Positions 27,445 to 36,096 are shown, numbered from the stretch's first letter. The stretch is DNA of 64,000 nucleotides from an uncultured Flavobacteriales bacterium (GCA_913020435.1 CAJVZZ010000007.1:1-64000), one strand, 5' to 3'. Numbers and translations: made by a program. The notes: generated by a model not told the origin, from the letters alone.

Positions 27445-28341
27445 TTATTTACCCTTTAAAAGTTCTTTAGTTCTTTTTAGTATTCCATCAGATTGATAGT
27501 GATAGTATTTTTCAGCTATTGCTCCAAAGCTTGAATAAAATCGTGCAGTACCATCGTTATCAGAACCTTCAAAATCAAAGGTTTTATTTGAATTTGAAAA
27601 TTTGTTTATTAACTCTGAAATCAAAAGTGGCATTGCTCCTATTTCTTTTCCTTTTTCTCCCAATGCGGTAAAGATTAATGTGACTCTTTTTTCACTGACT
27701 AAAACCATTGCAAAAGCGACATTCTCTCCTTGAAGCTCAATCGCATACATCTCAGCAAAATCAGCTACTGAAATTAACTTTAATTCCTGAAACCAAGCTT
27801 TGCTTAATCCATAGTTCTTCTGTGATTGGAAAAGTTCAATTGCTTCTACAATTGAGTTTTTATCGGATTCCTTAAAATAAGCACCTGATTTTTGTGCTTT
27901 TTTTATACCTCGTTGTGTATTCGTTTTAAAAAACTTTCGTAAAGCTTCATGAGTTTGATTTAATGGAAGAATCAAATTGATTCTTTCTGCACAAGACAAG
28001 CTCAAAAATATTTTTTCCTGAACGACAATATCAACATAGCTAACGGAGGCTAATAACAGCGTTTCAAGCTTATTTACGGAAGGAATAGAAGATAAGTTAG
28101 TAAACGTATTTAGCCGCTGTATATGGTTTATTTGGCCCAAATACTTTACCCCAAATTTTGATTTTAGCGAAACTGGCATTAATGCTTCGTAATTACCGAA
28201 TATTAATCCTTTCCAATTATTTGAAACTATATCTAGATAATACGTATAGCCATATATATGCTCATTTGAAGCAATTGCAATCATTTCATTCCATTTCTGA
28301 TCTTCTATTTCAGAACGATTTAATAATCTCCAATTACTCAT
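27445..28341 (-). CDS. GNAT/FemAB-like acyltransferase family protein
   Basis: The 298-residue protein resembles the Bacteroidota GNAT-type proteins that accompany polysaccharide-deacetylase genes. A tentative acyl-CoA-fold core runs from about residue 135 (TNTQRGIKKAQKSGAYF) to 270, with the strand VAFAMVLVSEKRVTLIFTALGEKGKEIGAMPLLISELI and the late FDFEGSDNDGTARFYSSFGA. The last motif recalls FemAB/CelD-like GNAT proteins. Its start overlaps the upstream deacetylase-like gene by 4 bp (28338-28341), indicating a joint role, perhaps in a surface glycan. The substrate is unknown. Confidence 0.7.
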   Translation of the reverse strand: MSNWRLLNRSEIEDQKWNEMIAIASNEHIYGYTYYLDIVSNNWKGLIFGNYEALMPVSLKSKFGVKYLGQINHIQRLNTFTNLSSIPSVNKLETLLLASVSYVDIVVQEKIFLSLSCAERINLILPLNQTHEALRKFFKTNTQRGIKKAQKSGAYFKESDKNSIVEAIELFQSQKNYGLSKAWFQELKLISVADFAEMYAIELQGENVAFAMVLVSEKRVTLIFTALGEKGKEIGAMPLLISELINKFSNSNKTFDFEGSDNDGTARFYSSFGAIAEKYYHYQSDGILKRTKELLKGK

Positions 28342-29651
28342 AGTTCCTTAACAGATTGAAGTAAATCAGAAAGTAGATTTTGCCAACCTTGCCAAGGATC
28401 CAATTGGCTCAATGAATCAGAGTGCCAAACGAAACAGAATTCACCATTTACTTTCCTAACTTCCTTTGCTAACTTTAATGCTTCAACCAAAACACTTTCC
28501 GGCTCAGCGGGATGATAATATTTATAGGTTGCTTCCATGAAACAAAAAGGATGTAACAATAAGTTTGTTTCAATTTCCAGCTCTAAATCATAGAAATAAT
28601 AAGGAGTGCAAATCGAGGCCCTAAATCCTGAGTGATCCGGATATCCCATAGAAAAATCATCTGTAATTTCTAGATCCATCAGACTCCGATAAGTATCGGG
28701 TAGATGTAATTTCAAAAAATGTTGACGGCTATATTTCACAGGATAATGAAGCACTTTTGAAAGTCGTGTAAGTTCAATGGCCAATTTCTCAGAATTATCA
28801 TTTGAAGCAAAACTGGGATGTAAACCAACAAATGAATAATCATTTACATGCTTTATGACCGATTGAAATTTGCGTGAAGTAATAGAAACATTCTTATCGT
28901 TTTTATCATAATCACCCACTAAAAAAAAGTAAACAAACTTCATCTCAAATTTTTTCTGAATAGCAATCAGCTGATCAAAAACTTCAAATGGATCTTCACT
29001 ATTTCCAATCAATGTGCTCAGACGTTTTTTCAAATTAACAAAATCTGTTTGAATAATATCTTTAGCAATCCCGGCTACTGTGCGTACTATCCCTTTTTCT
29101 TTATAAGCAAAGGCGCTATCAACATCTATTGTAGGAACAATTTGAAAGTTTGATTTTTGAAATCGAAGAGACTCAAATTTCTTCTCCAGTATTTCTTTCA
29201 ATTCCAAAGCCCATGTATTTATGACTGGTAATCCCAAAAAATTAGCATTATACGCTAAACTGTGCTTTGCTGAAAATCTACCATGCTTATCCTTGACGTG
29301 CGGCAAATACTCTTCGTATCGTGCAGCCAAATAAAACGTCGCAGAAAATAAATCAAATGGAAATTGAGAGTCATTTACTCTAAACAAGCCGACTCCTTTA
29401 TCCGTTGCAAACACTGGTACTTCAAATTGTTCTATACCTCTTTCGAAAAGCAACCCGTATGGCACGAAATTCAACTCATTACCTGTAGACCGATAGGAAT
29501 AGGAGAATTTCGGTCCATTATATCCTTCGAATACGCTTTCAATATCCGTAAAGCTAACTGTCAGCTTTAAAATATCTCTTAGAATCAAGTTTAATGAGTA
29601 CTTGACTCGTGGTGTTAGCTGCTGAGAATAAACCAGTATATCCAAATTCAT
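28338..29651 (-). CDS. Polysaccharide deacetylase-like family protein
   Basis: The 437-residue protein belongs to the Bacteroidota polysaccharide-deacetylase-like group (NodB-type fold). Segments I rely on are the metal-type motif IVPTIDVDSAFAYKEKG (near residue 160), the strand FVYFFLVGDYDKNDKN, the histidine in VGLHPSFASND and the late HPFCFMEATYKYYHP and FVWHSDSLSQLDPW. A DUF7033-like N-terminal part precedes the catalytic region. It has no signal peptide, so it would act in the cytoplasm. It is 6 bp after radC and overlaps the acyltransferase gene by 4 bp. Confidence 0.75.
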   Translation of the reverse strand: MNLDILVYSQQLTPRVKYSLNLILRDILKLTVSFTDIESVFEGYNGPKFSYSYRSTGNELNFVPYGLLFERGIEQFEVPVFATDKGVGLFRVNDSQFPFDLFSATFYLAARYEEYLPHVKDKHGRFSAKHSLAYNANFLGLPVINTWALELKEILEKKFESLRFQKSNFQIVPTIDVDSAFAYKEKGIVRTVAGIAKDIIQTDFVNLKKRLSTLIGNSEDPFEVFDQLIAIQKKFEMKFVYFFLVGDYDKNDKNVSITSRKFQSVIKHVNDYSFVGLHPSFASNDNSEKLAIELTRLSKVLHYPVKYSRQHFLKLHLPDTYRSLMDLEITDDFSMGYPDHSGFRASICTPYYFYDLELEIETNLLLHPFCFMEATYKYYHPAEPESVLVEALKLAKEVRKVNGEFCFVWHSDSLSQLDPWQGWQNLLSDLLQSVKEL

Positions 29652-29657
29652 GAACCG

Positions 29658-30350
29658 CTAAAGTAAGCCTTCATCTGCAAAACTGAAATAAGAATTTTCC
29701 GCGATAATAATATGATCTAACACGGGTATATCAAGAATATTCCCAGAATCCTTAATTTTTTTTGTCAAATTAATATCAGCTTGACTTGGTTTCAAATTTC
29801 CTGACGGGTGGTTGTGTGCTAATATAATAGCACTTGCTAGATTATCTATTGCTGCTTTAAAAATTACTCTTAAATCGGCTACTGTACCGCTAATACCGCC
29901 AGAACTAATCCTGATTTTTTTTATTACTTTATTAGCTCTATTCATCAAAATAATCCAAAACTCTTCAGTATTCAAATCACTCAATTCGGCATGTAGCAGC
30001 TCAAAAGCGTCATTACTAGAAGCTATTTTATTTTTTACATTAATTTCTTGCGACCTCCTTCTTCTTCCTATTTCTAATGCGGCAGCAATCGCTATAGATT
30101 TTGCTTCTCCTATTCCTTTGAAACTTTGAAGTTCTGATAAGTTATATTTTCCTAGTTCGACTAAACTGCTTGAAGCCGAATCTAGAATTCGTCTAGCTAG
30201 CTCTACCGCACTCTCATTTCTGCTTCCAGAACCAAGAATAATGGCAAGTAACTCCGCATCGCTTAGAGAGGATCTGCCCTTAAGAATGAATTTTTCACGT
30301 GGCCTATCGTCTTCAGCCCATTGCTTAATGGAGGTTTTGGAAGATTTCAT
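29658..30350 (-). CDS. radC: RadC family JAB1/MPN domain protein
   Basis: The 230-residue protein has an N-terminal helix-hairpin-helix segment (SLSDAELLAIILGSGSR and LQSFKGIGEAKSIAIAAALEIGRR) and a JAMM metal-binding domain with AHNHPSGNLKPSQAD. RadC was once thought to be a DNA-repair protein, but its real function is unsettled. I set the start at the ATG at 30350 (MKSSKTSIKQWAEDDRPREK). The longer frame from 30380 would place its first codons inside a terminator hairpin. It leads a three-gene unit with the deacetylase- and acyltransferase-like genes. Confidence 0.9.
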   Translation of the reverse strand: MKSSKTSIKQWAEDDRPREKFILKGRSSLSDAELLAIILGSGSRNESAVELARRILDSASSSLVELGKYNLSELQSFKGIGEAKSIAIAAALEIGRRRRSQEINVKNKIASSNDAFELLHAELSDLNTEEFWIILMNRANKVIKKIRISSGGISGTVADLRVIFKAAIDNLASAIILAHNHPSGNLKPSQADINLTKKIKDSGNILDIPVLDHIIIAENSYFSFADEGLL

Positions 30351-30364
30351 ACAATTAAAGTGAC

Positions 30365-30400
30365 AAAAAAAGCCCTTCACGATAATTCGTGAAGGGCTTT
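30365..30400 (-). terminator. Terminator of the small acidic lipoprotein gene
   Basis: On the minus strand the stem AAGCCCTTCACGA/TCGTGAAGGGCTT with a short loop is followed by seven T residues, 28 bp after the lipoprotein stop and just ahead of radC. Confidence 0.9.
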
Positions 30401-30427
30401 AAATAAATTAAGAAATAAAGACTATTT

Positions 30428-30688
30428 CTAATCGTTATTCATTTCTTCTGCAGCTTCTTCAACGACTTCTGTAGCTTCACCAGCAGCAGCATCCATTTCT
30501 TCTACTGCTTCTTCCATAACTTCACCTGCATCTGATGCTTCATCACCAACTGCTTCCATCATATCTTCAGCCTCGACAGTTACTTCTTCAGTAACTTCCT
30601 GAACTTCTTCCTTCACTTCTTTCTTTTCCCCTTCAGCACATGCAATAAACATTGCAGCCGACATGAAAACCATTAGTACTTTTTTCAT
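30428..30688 (-). CDS. Small glutamate-rich lipoprotein
   Basis: The 86-residue product has a short lipoprotein signal (MKKVLMVFMSAAMFIAC, Cys17). The mature part is extremely acidic, rich in Glu, Ala, Val and Met, with EEV/EEA/DAAxGEA-like periodicity suggesting an extended helix or coiled coil. There is no known domain. It has its own -7 box and a strong terminator, so it is a well-defined single gene. Similar acidic lipoproteins are found in Flavobacteriales. Periplasmic or surface location is inferred. Confidence 0.75.
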   Translation of the reverse strand: MKKVLMVFMSAAMFIACAEGEKKEVKEEVQEVTEEVTVEAEDMMEAVGDEASDAGEVMEEAVEEMDAAAGEATEVVEEAAEEMNND

Positions 30689-30707
30689 AATTGTTGTTTT
30701 AGATTAT

Positions 30708-30715
30708 CAAAAATA
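30708..30715 (-). promoter_or_regulatory. -7 promoter box (TATTTTTG) of the acidic lipoprotein gene
   Basis: A TAnnTTTG match on the minus strand lies 19 nt before the ATG at 30688. No standard -33 element is seen. Confidence 0.5.
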
Positions 30716-30790
30716 GTACGTTTGTTGGGATGTGTTAACTTTTGAGAAGATGTTATGTACAATTGTATCTTAATTAGTTGATTATATAGC

Positions 30791-30826
30791 AAAAAAAAGC
30801 CTTTTCGGGAAATCCAAAAAGGCTTA
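30791..30826 (-). terminator. Terminator of rpsT
   Basis: On the minus strand a stem AAGCCTTTT/AAAAGGCTT closes a 12-nt loop and is followed by a run of T, 26 bp after the rpsT stop. Confidence 0.85.
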
Positions 30827-30851
30827 ACTTTATATTAGTGCGAGCTACTAC

Positions 30852-31103
30852 TTAAAGTGCAGCAACCTTTTTTGACAGTTTAGATTTCAAATTAGCAGCC
30901 TTATTGGAATGAATAATATTTTTCTTTGCCAACTTATCTATCATTGAGAATACCTTAGGTAAAGATGCAGCTGCAACTTTTTTGTCAGTCTCTATTCTTA
31001 ACTCACGAATAGCATTTCGTGTAGTCTTGAAAACATAACGATTAAGCTCTCTACGAACCTTGATCTGTCTTATTCTTTTTAATGCTGACTTATGATTTGC
31101 CAT
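30852..31103 (-). CDS. rpsT: 30S ribosomal protein S20
   Basis: S20 binds 16S rRNA in the 30S body. The 83-residue protein begins [27 protein letters not shown] and ends with the [21 protein letters not shown] helix, both typical of S20. Its length is normal. It lies 25 bp downstream of the tRNA-Glu gene with no promoter box between them, so it is probably co-transcribed from the tRNA promoter and released by tRNA processing. A terminator follows. Confidence 0.97.
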   Translation of the reverse strand: MANHKSALKRIRQIKVRRELNRYVFKTTRNAIRELRIETDKKVAAASLPKVFSMIDKLAKKNIIHSNKAANLKSKLSKKVAAL

Positions 31104-31128
31104 ACCTGTTTTTTATTTAAAAAAATTG

Positions 31129-31200
31129 TAGCCCATAGGAGAATCGAACTCCTGTTACCAGGATGAAAACCTGGCGTCCTAACCACTAGACGAATGGGCC
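31129..31200 (-). tRNA. tRNA-Glu (anticodon TTC)
   Basis: Read on the minus strand, the acceptor stem GGCCCAT pairs with ATGGGCT (one G-T pair). The anticodon stem GCCAGG/CCTGGT holds the loop TTTTCAT with TTC as anticodon. The T arm is AGGAGTTCGATTCTCCT. CCA is not encoded. A promoter lies upstream and rpsT is downstream. Confidence 0.95.
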
Positions 31201-31263
31201 ATTTTAAAATCCAAACTTTTATAATTTGAATCTTCATAACAACAGCTTTTTTCAAAGCGTGTG

Positions 31264-31294
31264 CAAAAGTAACTATCCTTTTAAAAACACAAAA
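31264..31294 (-). promoter_or_regulatory. Promoter of tRNA-Glu and rpsT
   Basis: On the minus strand TTTTG (31294-31290), an 18-bp spacer and TACTTTTG (31271-31264) form one of the best Bacteroidota promoters in the window. Transcription would start about 60 nt before the mature tRNA. Confidence 0.75.
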
Positions 31295-31368
31295 TATATT
31301 CCTTCTTTTTTTTAATTATATCTACGTATTAATTAACAATTATCATAAATCGGAATCAAAGCATGTCT

Positions 31369-31376
31369 TAAATTTG
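31369..31376 (+). promoter_or_regulatory. -7 promoter box (TAAATTTG) of the NqrM-like gene, leaderless configuration
   Basis: An exact TAnnTTTG box ends four bases before the ATG at 31381, as at rsmE. The expected start site coincides with the start codon. No convincing -33 TTG is seen. Confidence 0.55.
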
Positions 31377-31380
31377 TGCA

Positions 31381-31572
31381 ATGAAATTAATACTATTGTC
31401 GATTGGCTTATTAGGATTAGGATTTGCAGGGATTGCTATTAAAATTCTTGTTAAAAAAGAAGGTACATTCGCAGGAACATGCGCGTCAAACAATCCTATG
31501 TTAAACGAAGATGGGCAACCCTGCAGTTTTTGTGGCGCATTACCAGATGCTAAGTGTCAAAAAGAGGAATAG
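31381..31572 (+). CDS. Small four-cysteine membrane protein, NqrM-like (candidate Na+-NQR maturation factor)
   Basis: The 63-residue product has one N-terminal membrane helix (about residues 3-24), a basic KK pair at 25-26 and a short C-terminal tail with four cysteines: Cys34 in FAGTCAS, Cys48 and Cys51 in PCSFC, and Cys59. The known maturation factor NqrM (DUF539) is also a small protein with one helix and four conserved cysteines, the first near residue 33. It usually sits next to apbE and is proposed to deliver iron to NqrD/NqrE. This gene faces apbE across 2 bp, beside the full nqr operon. The link is inferred from architecture and context; sequence identity to DUF539 is weak by eye. Confidence 0.7.
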   Translation: MKLILLSIGLLGLGFAGIAIKILVKKEGTFAGTCASNNPMLNEDGQPCSFCGALPDAKCQKEE

Positions 31573-31574
31573 AT

Positions 31575-32690
31575 TTAGTTCAAGTCTATCTCAAGCATTT
31601 CTTCTAATCCTTGTGTAGTGTAGAATTTATAGTTTCTATCTTTTCCTTCATAAATTAGGAAAGCGTCTAATGTTTCGCCTTGTTCCGATAGGAGAAAACC
31701 TATGCTTTTTTCGAGCCCCATAACCATAAAAGCAGTTGCAAAAGCATCAGCTGTAGCGCAATCATTGGCCACAACAGTAGCACTGAGAAGCGAATTCTTT
31801 GCGGGAAATCCTGTTGTTGGATTAATGGTATGATGAATATTGACTCCATCAATTTTAGTGAATTTTCGATAATTCCCAGATGTAGCAATTGCTTTATCCA
31901 ATACTCTCAACTTTGCTTGAATTGATCTTGCTTCCTCTTCTGAAGATGGTTTATCTATTCCTATTAGCCAGTTATCACCTGATGGGTGGATTCCTTTGGC
32001 GTACATTTCTCCTCCTAATTCTATTAAAAAAGAACTCACTCCAGAATTAATAAAATAATCAGCTACTATATCAACCGAATAGCCTTGTGCTATTGCATTA
32101 AAATCAAATTGCTTACGAAAACCTGTTTGCAATAGTCTAACTGATTCACTAAGATTCGAACTTAACATAAGCTCATCTATCTTACAAACTCTCGAACCTT
32201 TGAATAGTTTAACTGAGTCTAATTGAAGTGATTTCAAAAGTTCTTGAATCTTTCCCGTATCAATTGACAATGTATTTTCATTTGCCGATCCCAACCCATA
32301 ATAATCTAATAATGGCTTTACTAAAGGGTTGAAGGATCCTTCAGTGGCTCGGTGGTAAGTTAAGGAAAGACTAAGGTTACTAATAAAATGCTTATCCAAC
32401 AATACAGAATCCTGACCAGAATTAAATTTCGAAATTATACTCTCCTTGTTCCAAGTAGACATCGAGAAATCAATCTCGTTTAAAATAGAATCGATGTCTT
32501 TTTTAACGATTGTATCTTCCGAAAAATACTTAATGGAATAAGTAGTTCCTTGGGCACGGCCTTTAATTACTTTCCTGAGATTACTTTTTTTGTATTCTAA
32601 GGCAACATCATTACTGCACGAGCTAAATAGCACAACATATATAATACATTGAATGAATAAGCTTTGGAAAGTTCGAAATATTATATTCAT
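31575..32690 (-). CDS. apbE: FAD:protein FMN transferase
   Basis: ApbE attaches FMN covalently to threonine residues of NqrB and NqrC. The 371-residue lipoprotein has a lipobox in VVLFSSC. The family segments are RAQGTTYSIKYF, DFSMSTWNKESIISKFN, the FDFNAIAQGYSVD site, SFLIELGGEMYAKG and the substrate loop TINPTTGFPAKNSLLSATVVANDCATADAFATAFMVMG. It lies 65 bp downstream of nqrF, past a weak terminator-like hairpin. The small NqrM-like gene converges on its 3' end. Confidence 0.95.
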   Translation of the reverse strand: MNIIFRTFQSLFIQCIIYVVLFSSCSNDVALEYKKSNLRKVIKGRAQGTTYSIKYFSEDTIVKKDIDSILNEIDFSMSTWNKESIISKFNSGQDSVLLDKHFISNLSLSLTYHRATEGSFNPLVKPLLDYYGLGSANENTLSIDTGKIQELLKSLQLDSVKLFKGSRVCKIDELMLSSNLSESVRLLQTGFRKQFDFNAIAQGYSVDIVADYFINSGVSSFLIELGGEMYAKGIHPSGDNWLIGIDKPSSEEEARSIQAKLRVLDKAIATSGNYRKFTKIDGVNIHHTINPTTGFPAKNSLLSATVVANDCATADAFATAFMVMGLEKSIGFLLSEQGETLDAFLIYEGKDRNYKFYTTQGLEEMLEIDLN

Positions 32691-32709
32691 ATGATCAAAG
32701 TACAGGATT

Positions 32710-32745
32710 CAAAACAAAAAACCTCTCCAGAAATCAGAAAGAGTT
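32710..32745 (-). terminator. Weak terminator-like hairpin between nqrF and apbE
   Basis: On the minus strand an imperfect stem (ACTCT with AGAGGT-type pairing) is followed by a run of six T residues. It may attenuate read-through from nqrF into apbE. Pairing is imperfect, so confidence is low. Confidence 0.4.
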
Positions 32746-32755
32746 TTAAAGTATT

Positions 32756-34048
32756 TTATCCTCCGAAATCATCGAAGGCAACATTCTCAGGAGGTACTCC
32801 CCATTCATCACACATCTTCAATACTGCTTGATTCATCATTGGAGGACCACAGAAATAAAATTCTATATCTTCAGGAGCGTCGTGTTTTGATAAATAGTTA
32901 TCAATCACAGATTGGTGAACGAAACCAACAAACCCATCTCCTTCGTCTTCCATGTTATTTTTAACTTTCCAATTATCTTCTTCCAAAGGTTCAGAAAGCA
33001 CTAAATGAAATTTGAAATTAGAAAAATCTTTCTCCAACGCATAGAAATGATCTAAGTAGAATAACTCCCGTTTTGATCGACCACCATACCAATACGATAC
33101 TTTACGACCAGTTTTTACTGTTCTAAACAATTCATACAAATGAGACCGCATTGGGGCCATACCAGCACCACCACCAACGTATAACATTTCAGAATCATTA
33201 TCTTTAATGAAGAAATCTCCATAAGGCCCTGATACAGTGACTTTATCGCCTACTTTTCTTGAGTAAATGTATGAAGAAGCAACACCAGGATTAACGTCCA
33301 TCCAGCCATTTTTCTCTCTATCCCAAGGTGGGGTAGCAATACGAACATTCAACATAATTTTCCTACCCTCTGCTGGATAAGAGGCCATAGAGTAAGCTCT
33401 TTCAACAACCTCATCATTTTTCATTGATAAAGGCCATAAATTAAATTTATCCCACTCAACTTTGAACTTATCAAGCTCACCCGGGTGTTCCTCAGGATGT
33501 GCTTCAATTTCAAAATCAGAAAAAGGAACGACCGTTTTAGGGATTTCAATCTGAATATAACCACCAGCTTTGTATTCCATATCCTCTGGCAACTCAACAA
33601 TAAATTCTTTGATAAAGGATGCGACACTATAGTTTGATACAACTGTTGCTTCCCATTTCTTGATGCCAAAAATTTCTTCAGGAATTGAGATTTCCATATT
33701 CTCTTTTACCTTTACCTGACATCCTAAACGAAAATCTTGAGCAATTTCTTTTCTTGAGAAATTCGGTACTTCGGTAGGAAGGATGGATCCACCACCACTA
33801 TGCACTTGACATGTGCATTGTATACAAGTTCCACCTCCACCACAAGCAGAAGGCAAAAAGATTCCATTACTACTGAGGGTAGCGAGTAATGAACTTCCAG
33901 CTTCAACTTCAATTTCTTTTTCTCCGTTAATCTTAATCATTACCGGTCCTGATGTCGATAGTTTAGCTTTTGCAAACAAAAGCAGTGACACCAAAAGAAG
34001 GGTTACTATTAAGAAAACAACTATGGCTGCTGTTAGCGTGATTCCCAT
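32756..34048 (-). CDS. nqrF: Na+-translocating NADH:quinone reductase subunit F
   Basis: NqrF takes electrons from NADH through FAD to a 2Fe-2S cluster at the entry of the Na+ pump. The 430-residue protein has an N-terminal membrane helix (about 5-27), a ferredoxin domain with Cys69, Cys75, Cys78 and Cys110 (ACGGGGTCIQC and LGCQ), an FAD site in RAYSMASYP and an NAD site in GGGAGMAPMRSH. The C-terminus FDDFGG is typical. It is the last gene of nqrABCDEF, 24 bp after nqrE. Confidence 0.97.
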   Translation of the reverse strand: MGITLTAAIVVFLIVTLLLVSLLLFAKAKLSTSGPVMIKINGEKEIEVEAGSSLLATLSSNGIFLPSACGGGGTCIQCTCQVHSGGGSILPTEVPNFSRKEIAQDFRLGCQVKVKENMEISIPEEIFGIKKWEATVVSNYSVASFIKEFIVELPEDMEYKAGGYIQIEIPKTVVPFSDFEIEAHPEEHPGELDKFKVEWDKFNLWPLSMKNDEVVERAYSMASYPAEGRKIMLNVRIATPPWDREKNGWMDVNPGVASSYIYSRKVGDKVTVSGPYGDFFIKDNDSEMLYVGGGAGMAPMRSHLYELFRTVKTGRKVSYWYGGRSKRELFYLDHFYALEKDFSNFKFHLVLSEPLEEDNWKVKNNMEDEGDGFVGFVHQSVIDNYLSKHDAPEDIEFYFCGPPMMNQAVLKMCDEWGVPPENVAFDDFGG

Positions 34049-34072
34049 TTGATAAATTTTATAGTTGTATAA

Positions 34073-34690
34073 TTATAATTCGATTCCCATGAAACTCATA
34101 AAGGCAATTCCCATGAGTCCTGTAATAATAAACGTAATTCCCAAGCCTCTTAATGGAGCAGGCACATGCGAGTATTTAATTTTTTCTCTAATTGCTGCAA
34201 TTGCAACAATTGCTAAAAACCAACCAACTCCTGAACCTAATCCAAAAGAAGTTGCTTCTGCAATAGTAGAGTACTGACGCTCTTGCATGAATAAAGCACC
34301 TCCCAAAATCGAACAGTTTACAGCGATAAGCGGCAAGAAAATACCTAATGCTCCATATAATGCCGGAGCAAACTTTTCTACAATCATTTCTACTAATTGA
34401 ACCATTGACGCGATTACAGCAATGAACATAATGAATGATAAGAAACTCAAATCTACCGTTGCAAAGTCATCTCCTAGCCAAGCAAGAGCGCCTTCTTTCA
34501 AAACATAGTTCTCCAGCAAGTAGTTTATAGGAACAGTGATACCTAAAACAAAAATTACAGCTGCACCAAGCCCAACTCCAGTTTTCACAGTTTTAGATAC
34601 TGCTAAGTATGAACACATACCTAGGAAATAGGCGAAAATCATATTGTCTATGAAAATACCTTTTACAAATATGTTTACTAATTCAGTCAT
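34073..34690 (-). CDS. nqrE: Na+-translocating NADH:quinone reductase subunit E
   Basis: NqrE is a six-helix membrane subunit that with NqrD holds an iron centre in the middle of the membrane. The 205-residue protein has the two family cysteines in mirrored half-repeats: Cys26 in [17 protein letters not shown] and Cys125 in [13 protein letters not shown]. These are the expected ligands of the (Cys)4[Fe] site. It is 21 bp downstream of nqrD and 24 bp upstream of nqrF. Confidence 0.97.
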   Translation of the reverse strand: MTELVNIFVKGIFIDNMIFAYFLGMCSYLAVSKTVKTGVGLGAAVIFVLGITVPINYLLENYVLKEGALAWLGDDFATVDLSFLSFIMFIAVIASMVQLVEMIVEKFAPALYGALGIFLPLIAVNCSILGGALFMQERQYSTIAEATSFGLGSGVGWFLAIVAIAAIREKIKYSHVPAPLRGLGITFIITGLMGIAFMSFMGIEL

Positions 34691-34711
34691 GATTTATTTT
34701 CTAAATTGAAA

Positions 34712-35374
34712 TTAGTGTGATTCGATTAATGCAGTGTTCTTAGAACGCTGAATCCAAATAATAATTCCTACAATGATTAATGCCATTGGAGGTAGAATAA
34801 CAAAGTTATTATTCATATATCCAAAAGCATACACTGCATCTGGAATTATCTGAATACCAAAGATTTTTCCTGCTCCGAATATTTCACGAACTACAGCAAC
34901 AACCACAAGCACCCAACCATATCCGATTGCATTTCCAAAACCATCTAATAATGATGGCCAAGGTTTATTTGCCAATGCAAATGCCTCTAGACGTCCCATG
35001 ATAATGCAGTTAGTAATAATAAGTCCAACGAAAACTGATAGCTGCTTACTTACATCATATACAAATGCCTTCAAAACTTGATCAACCAAAATTACTAAGG
35101 CAGCTACAATAACCAACTGAACAATAATTCTAATTCGATCAGGAATTCCGTTTCTTAATAATGAAACAATGACGTTACCAGCCATCATTACGAACATTAC
35201 CGAAATAGTCATGACTACAGCGTTTTTAACCTGAGTGGTAATCGCTAGAGCAGAGCATATACCCAATACTTGAATCGTAATTGGGTTTTGATCGTTTAAA
35301 GGATCTATTAAAAGTTGTCTATTTTTCTTTGAAAATAGAGGCTCTTTTTCTTCAACTGTAACTGTTTCAGCCAT
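34712..35374 (-). CDS. nqrD: Na+-translocating NADH:quinone reductase subunit D
   Basis: NqrD is the partner of NqrE, a six-helix subunit with inverted topology. The 220-residue protein carries the two matching cysteines, Cys40 in LGICSALAITTQVKNA and Cys123 in ITNCIIMGRLEAFA, which complete the intramembrane iron site. The segment GNAIGYGWVLVVVAVVREIFGAGKIFG is also family-typical. It lies 2 bp after nqrC, so the two are tightly coupled. Confidence 0.97.
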   Translation of the reverse strand: MAETVTVEEKEPLFSKKNRQLLIDPLNDQNPITIQVLGICSALAITTQVKNAVVMTISVMFVMMAGNVIVSLLRNGIPDRIRIIVQLVIVAALVILVDQVLKAFVYDVSKQLSVFVGLIITNCIIMGRLEAFALANKPWPSLLDGFGNAIGYGWVLVVVAVVREIFGAGKIFGIQIIPDAVYAFGYMNNNFVILPPMALIIVGIIIWIQRSKNTALIESH

Positions 35375-35376
35375 AA

Positions 35377-36096
35377 TTAAGAATTTGATTTTTGAAAATA
35401 AGGTTGATAAACCCCAAAAGTTCTAATGATCATTTCTTCAACACCTTTAGAAGTAATGGTTCCGCCAGTGATACCATCTACACCGTAATCAGTAGCGTCA
35501 CCTCCTCCACTTTTAAAGACCTCAAGGGCAACTGCACCATCTTTATAAATGTAATCTCCTGAGAATTGACCTTCAAAAGAAGTCTGATTAATCTCAGCAC
35601 CAAGACCAGGTGTTTCTGTTTTGTGATCGAAGTTAGCACCAAAAATGGTATTCAAATCTGATTCTAAAGAAACGAAGCCCCATATTGGACCCCAAAGACC
35701 AGTTCCAACCATAGGAACCACATAAATCTTCTTACCTTCTTTTTCACAAACAAACATTGGATATAACATTTCCTCAGATGTTTTAGCTTTTGCCCTTAAT
35801 TCCTTGAATTGTTTTTTAACATTAACATTAAAAGCTAATTCACCTTCTACTATCTCTCCAATATGATTTATTACAACTTGCTCAACAACATATTTATCAA
35901 ACAATTCAGATGCTTGATCCCTGTCTGTAACAATGTTTATTGAAGAAAGAATGTTCTGCATTTTCTCCAGTTTCACGTTCTTGTCCTGAAATGGTTTTAG
36001 CTCCATTGCTGCTACCGCCAATAAAGAACCAACAACTACAACCATTACTATGGCAAAACCAAATGTATATCCGCTACTATTTTTATTTATTCCCAT
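35377..36096 (-). CDS. nqrC: Na+-translocating NADH:quinone reductase subunit C
   Basis: NqrC carries covalently bound FMN on the periplasmic side. The 239-residue protein has one N-terminal membrane helix (about 11-31) and the flavinylation motif DGITGGTIT (207-215), whose Thr213 is the predicted FMN site. The usual motif has Ala before this Thr; here it is Gly. The segments PMVGTGLWGPIWGFVSL and ETPGLGAEI are conserved. It sits 10 bp after nqrB and is a substrate of the neighbouring ApbE. Confidence 0.97.
   Translation of the reverse strand: MGINKNSSGYTFGFAIVMVVVVGSLLAVAAMELKPFQDKNVKLEKMQNILSSINIVTDRDQASELFDKYVVEQVVINHIGEIVEGELAFNVNVKKQFKELRAKAKTSEEMLYPMFVCEKEGKKIYVVPMVGTGLWGPIWGFVSLESDLNTIFGANFDHKTETPGLGAEINQTSFEGQFSGDYIYKDGAVALEVFKSGGGDATDYGVDGITGGTITSKGVEEMIIRTFGVYQPYFQKSNS

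Noticed and set aside
30351..30380. Longer RadC starting at 30380
   Set aside because: The first codons fall in the terminator hairpin of the upstream gene, and the added residues do not resemble the family.
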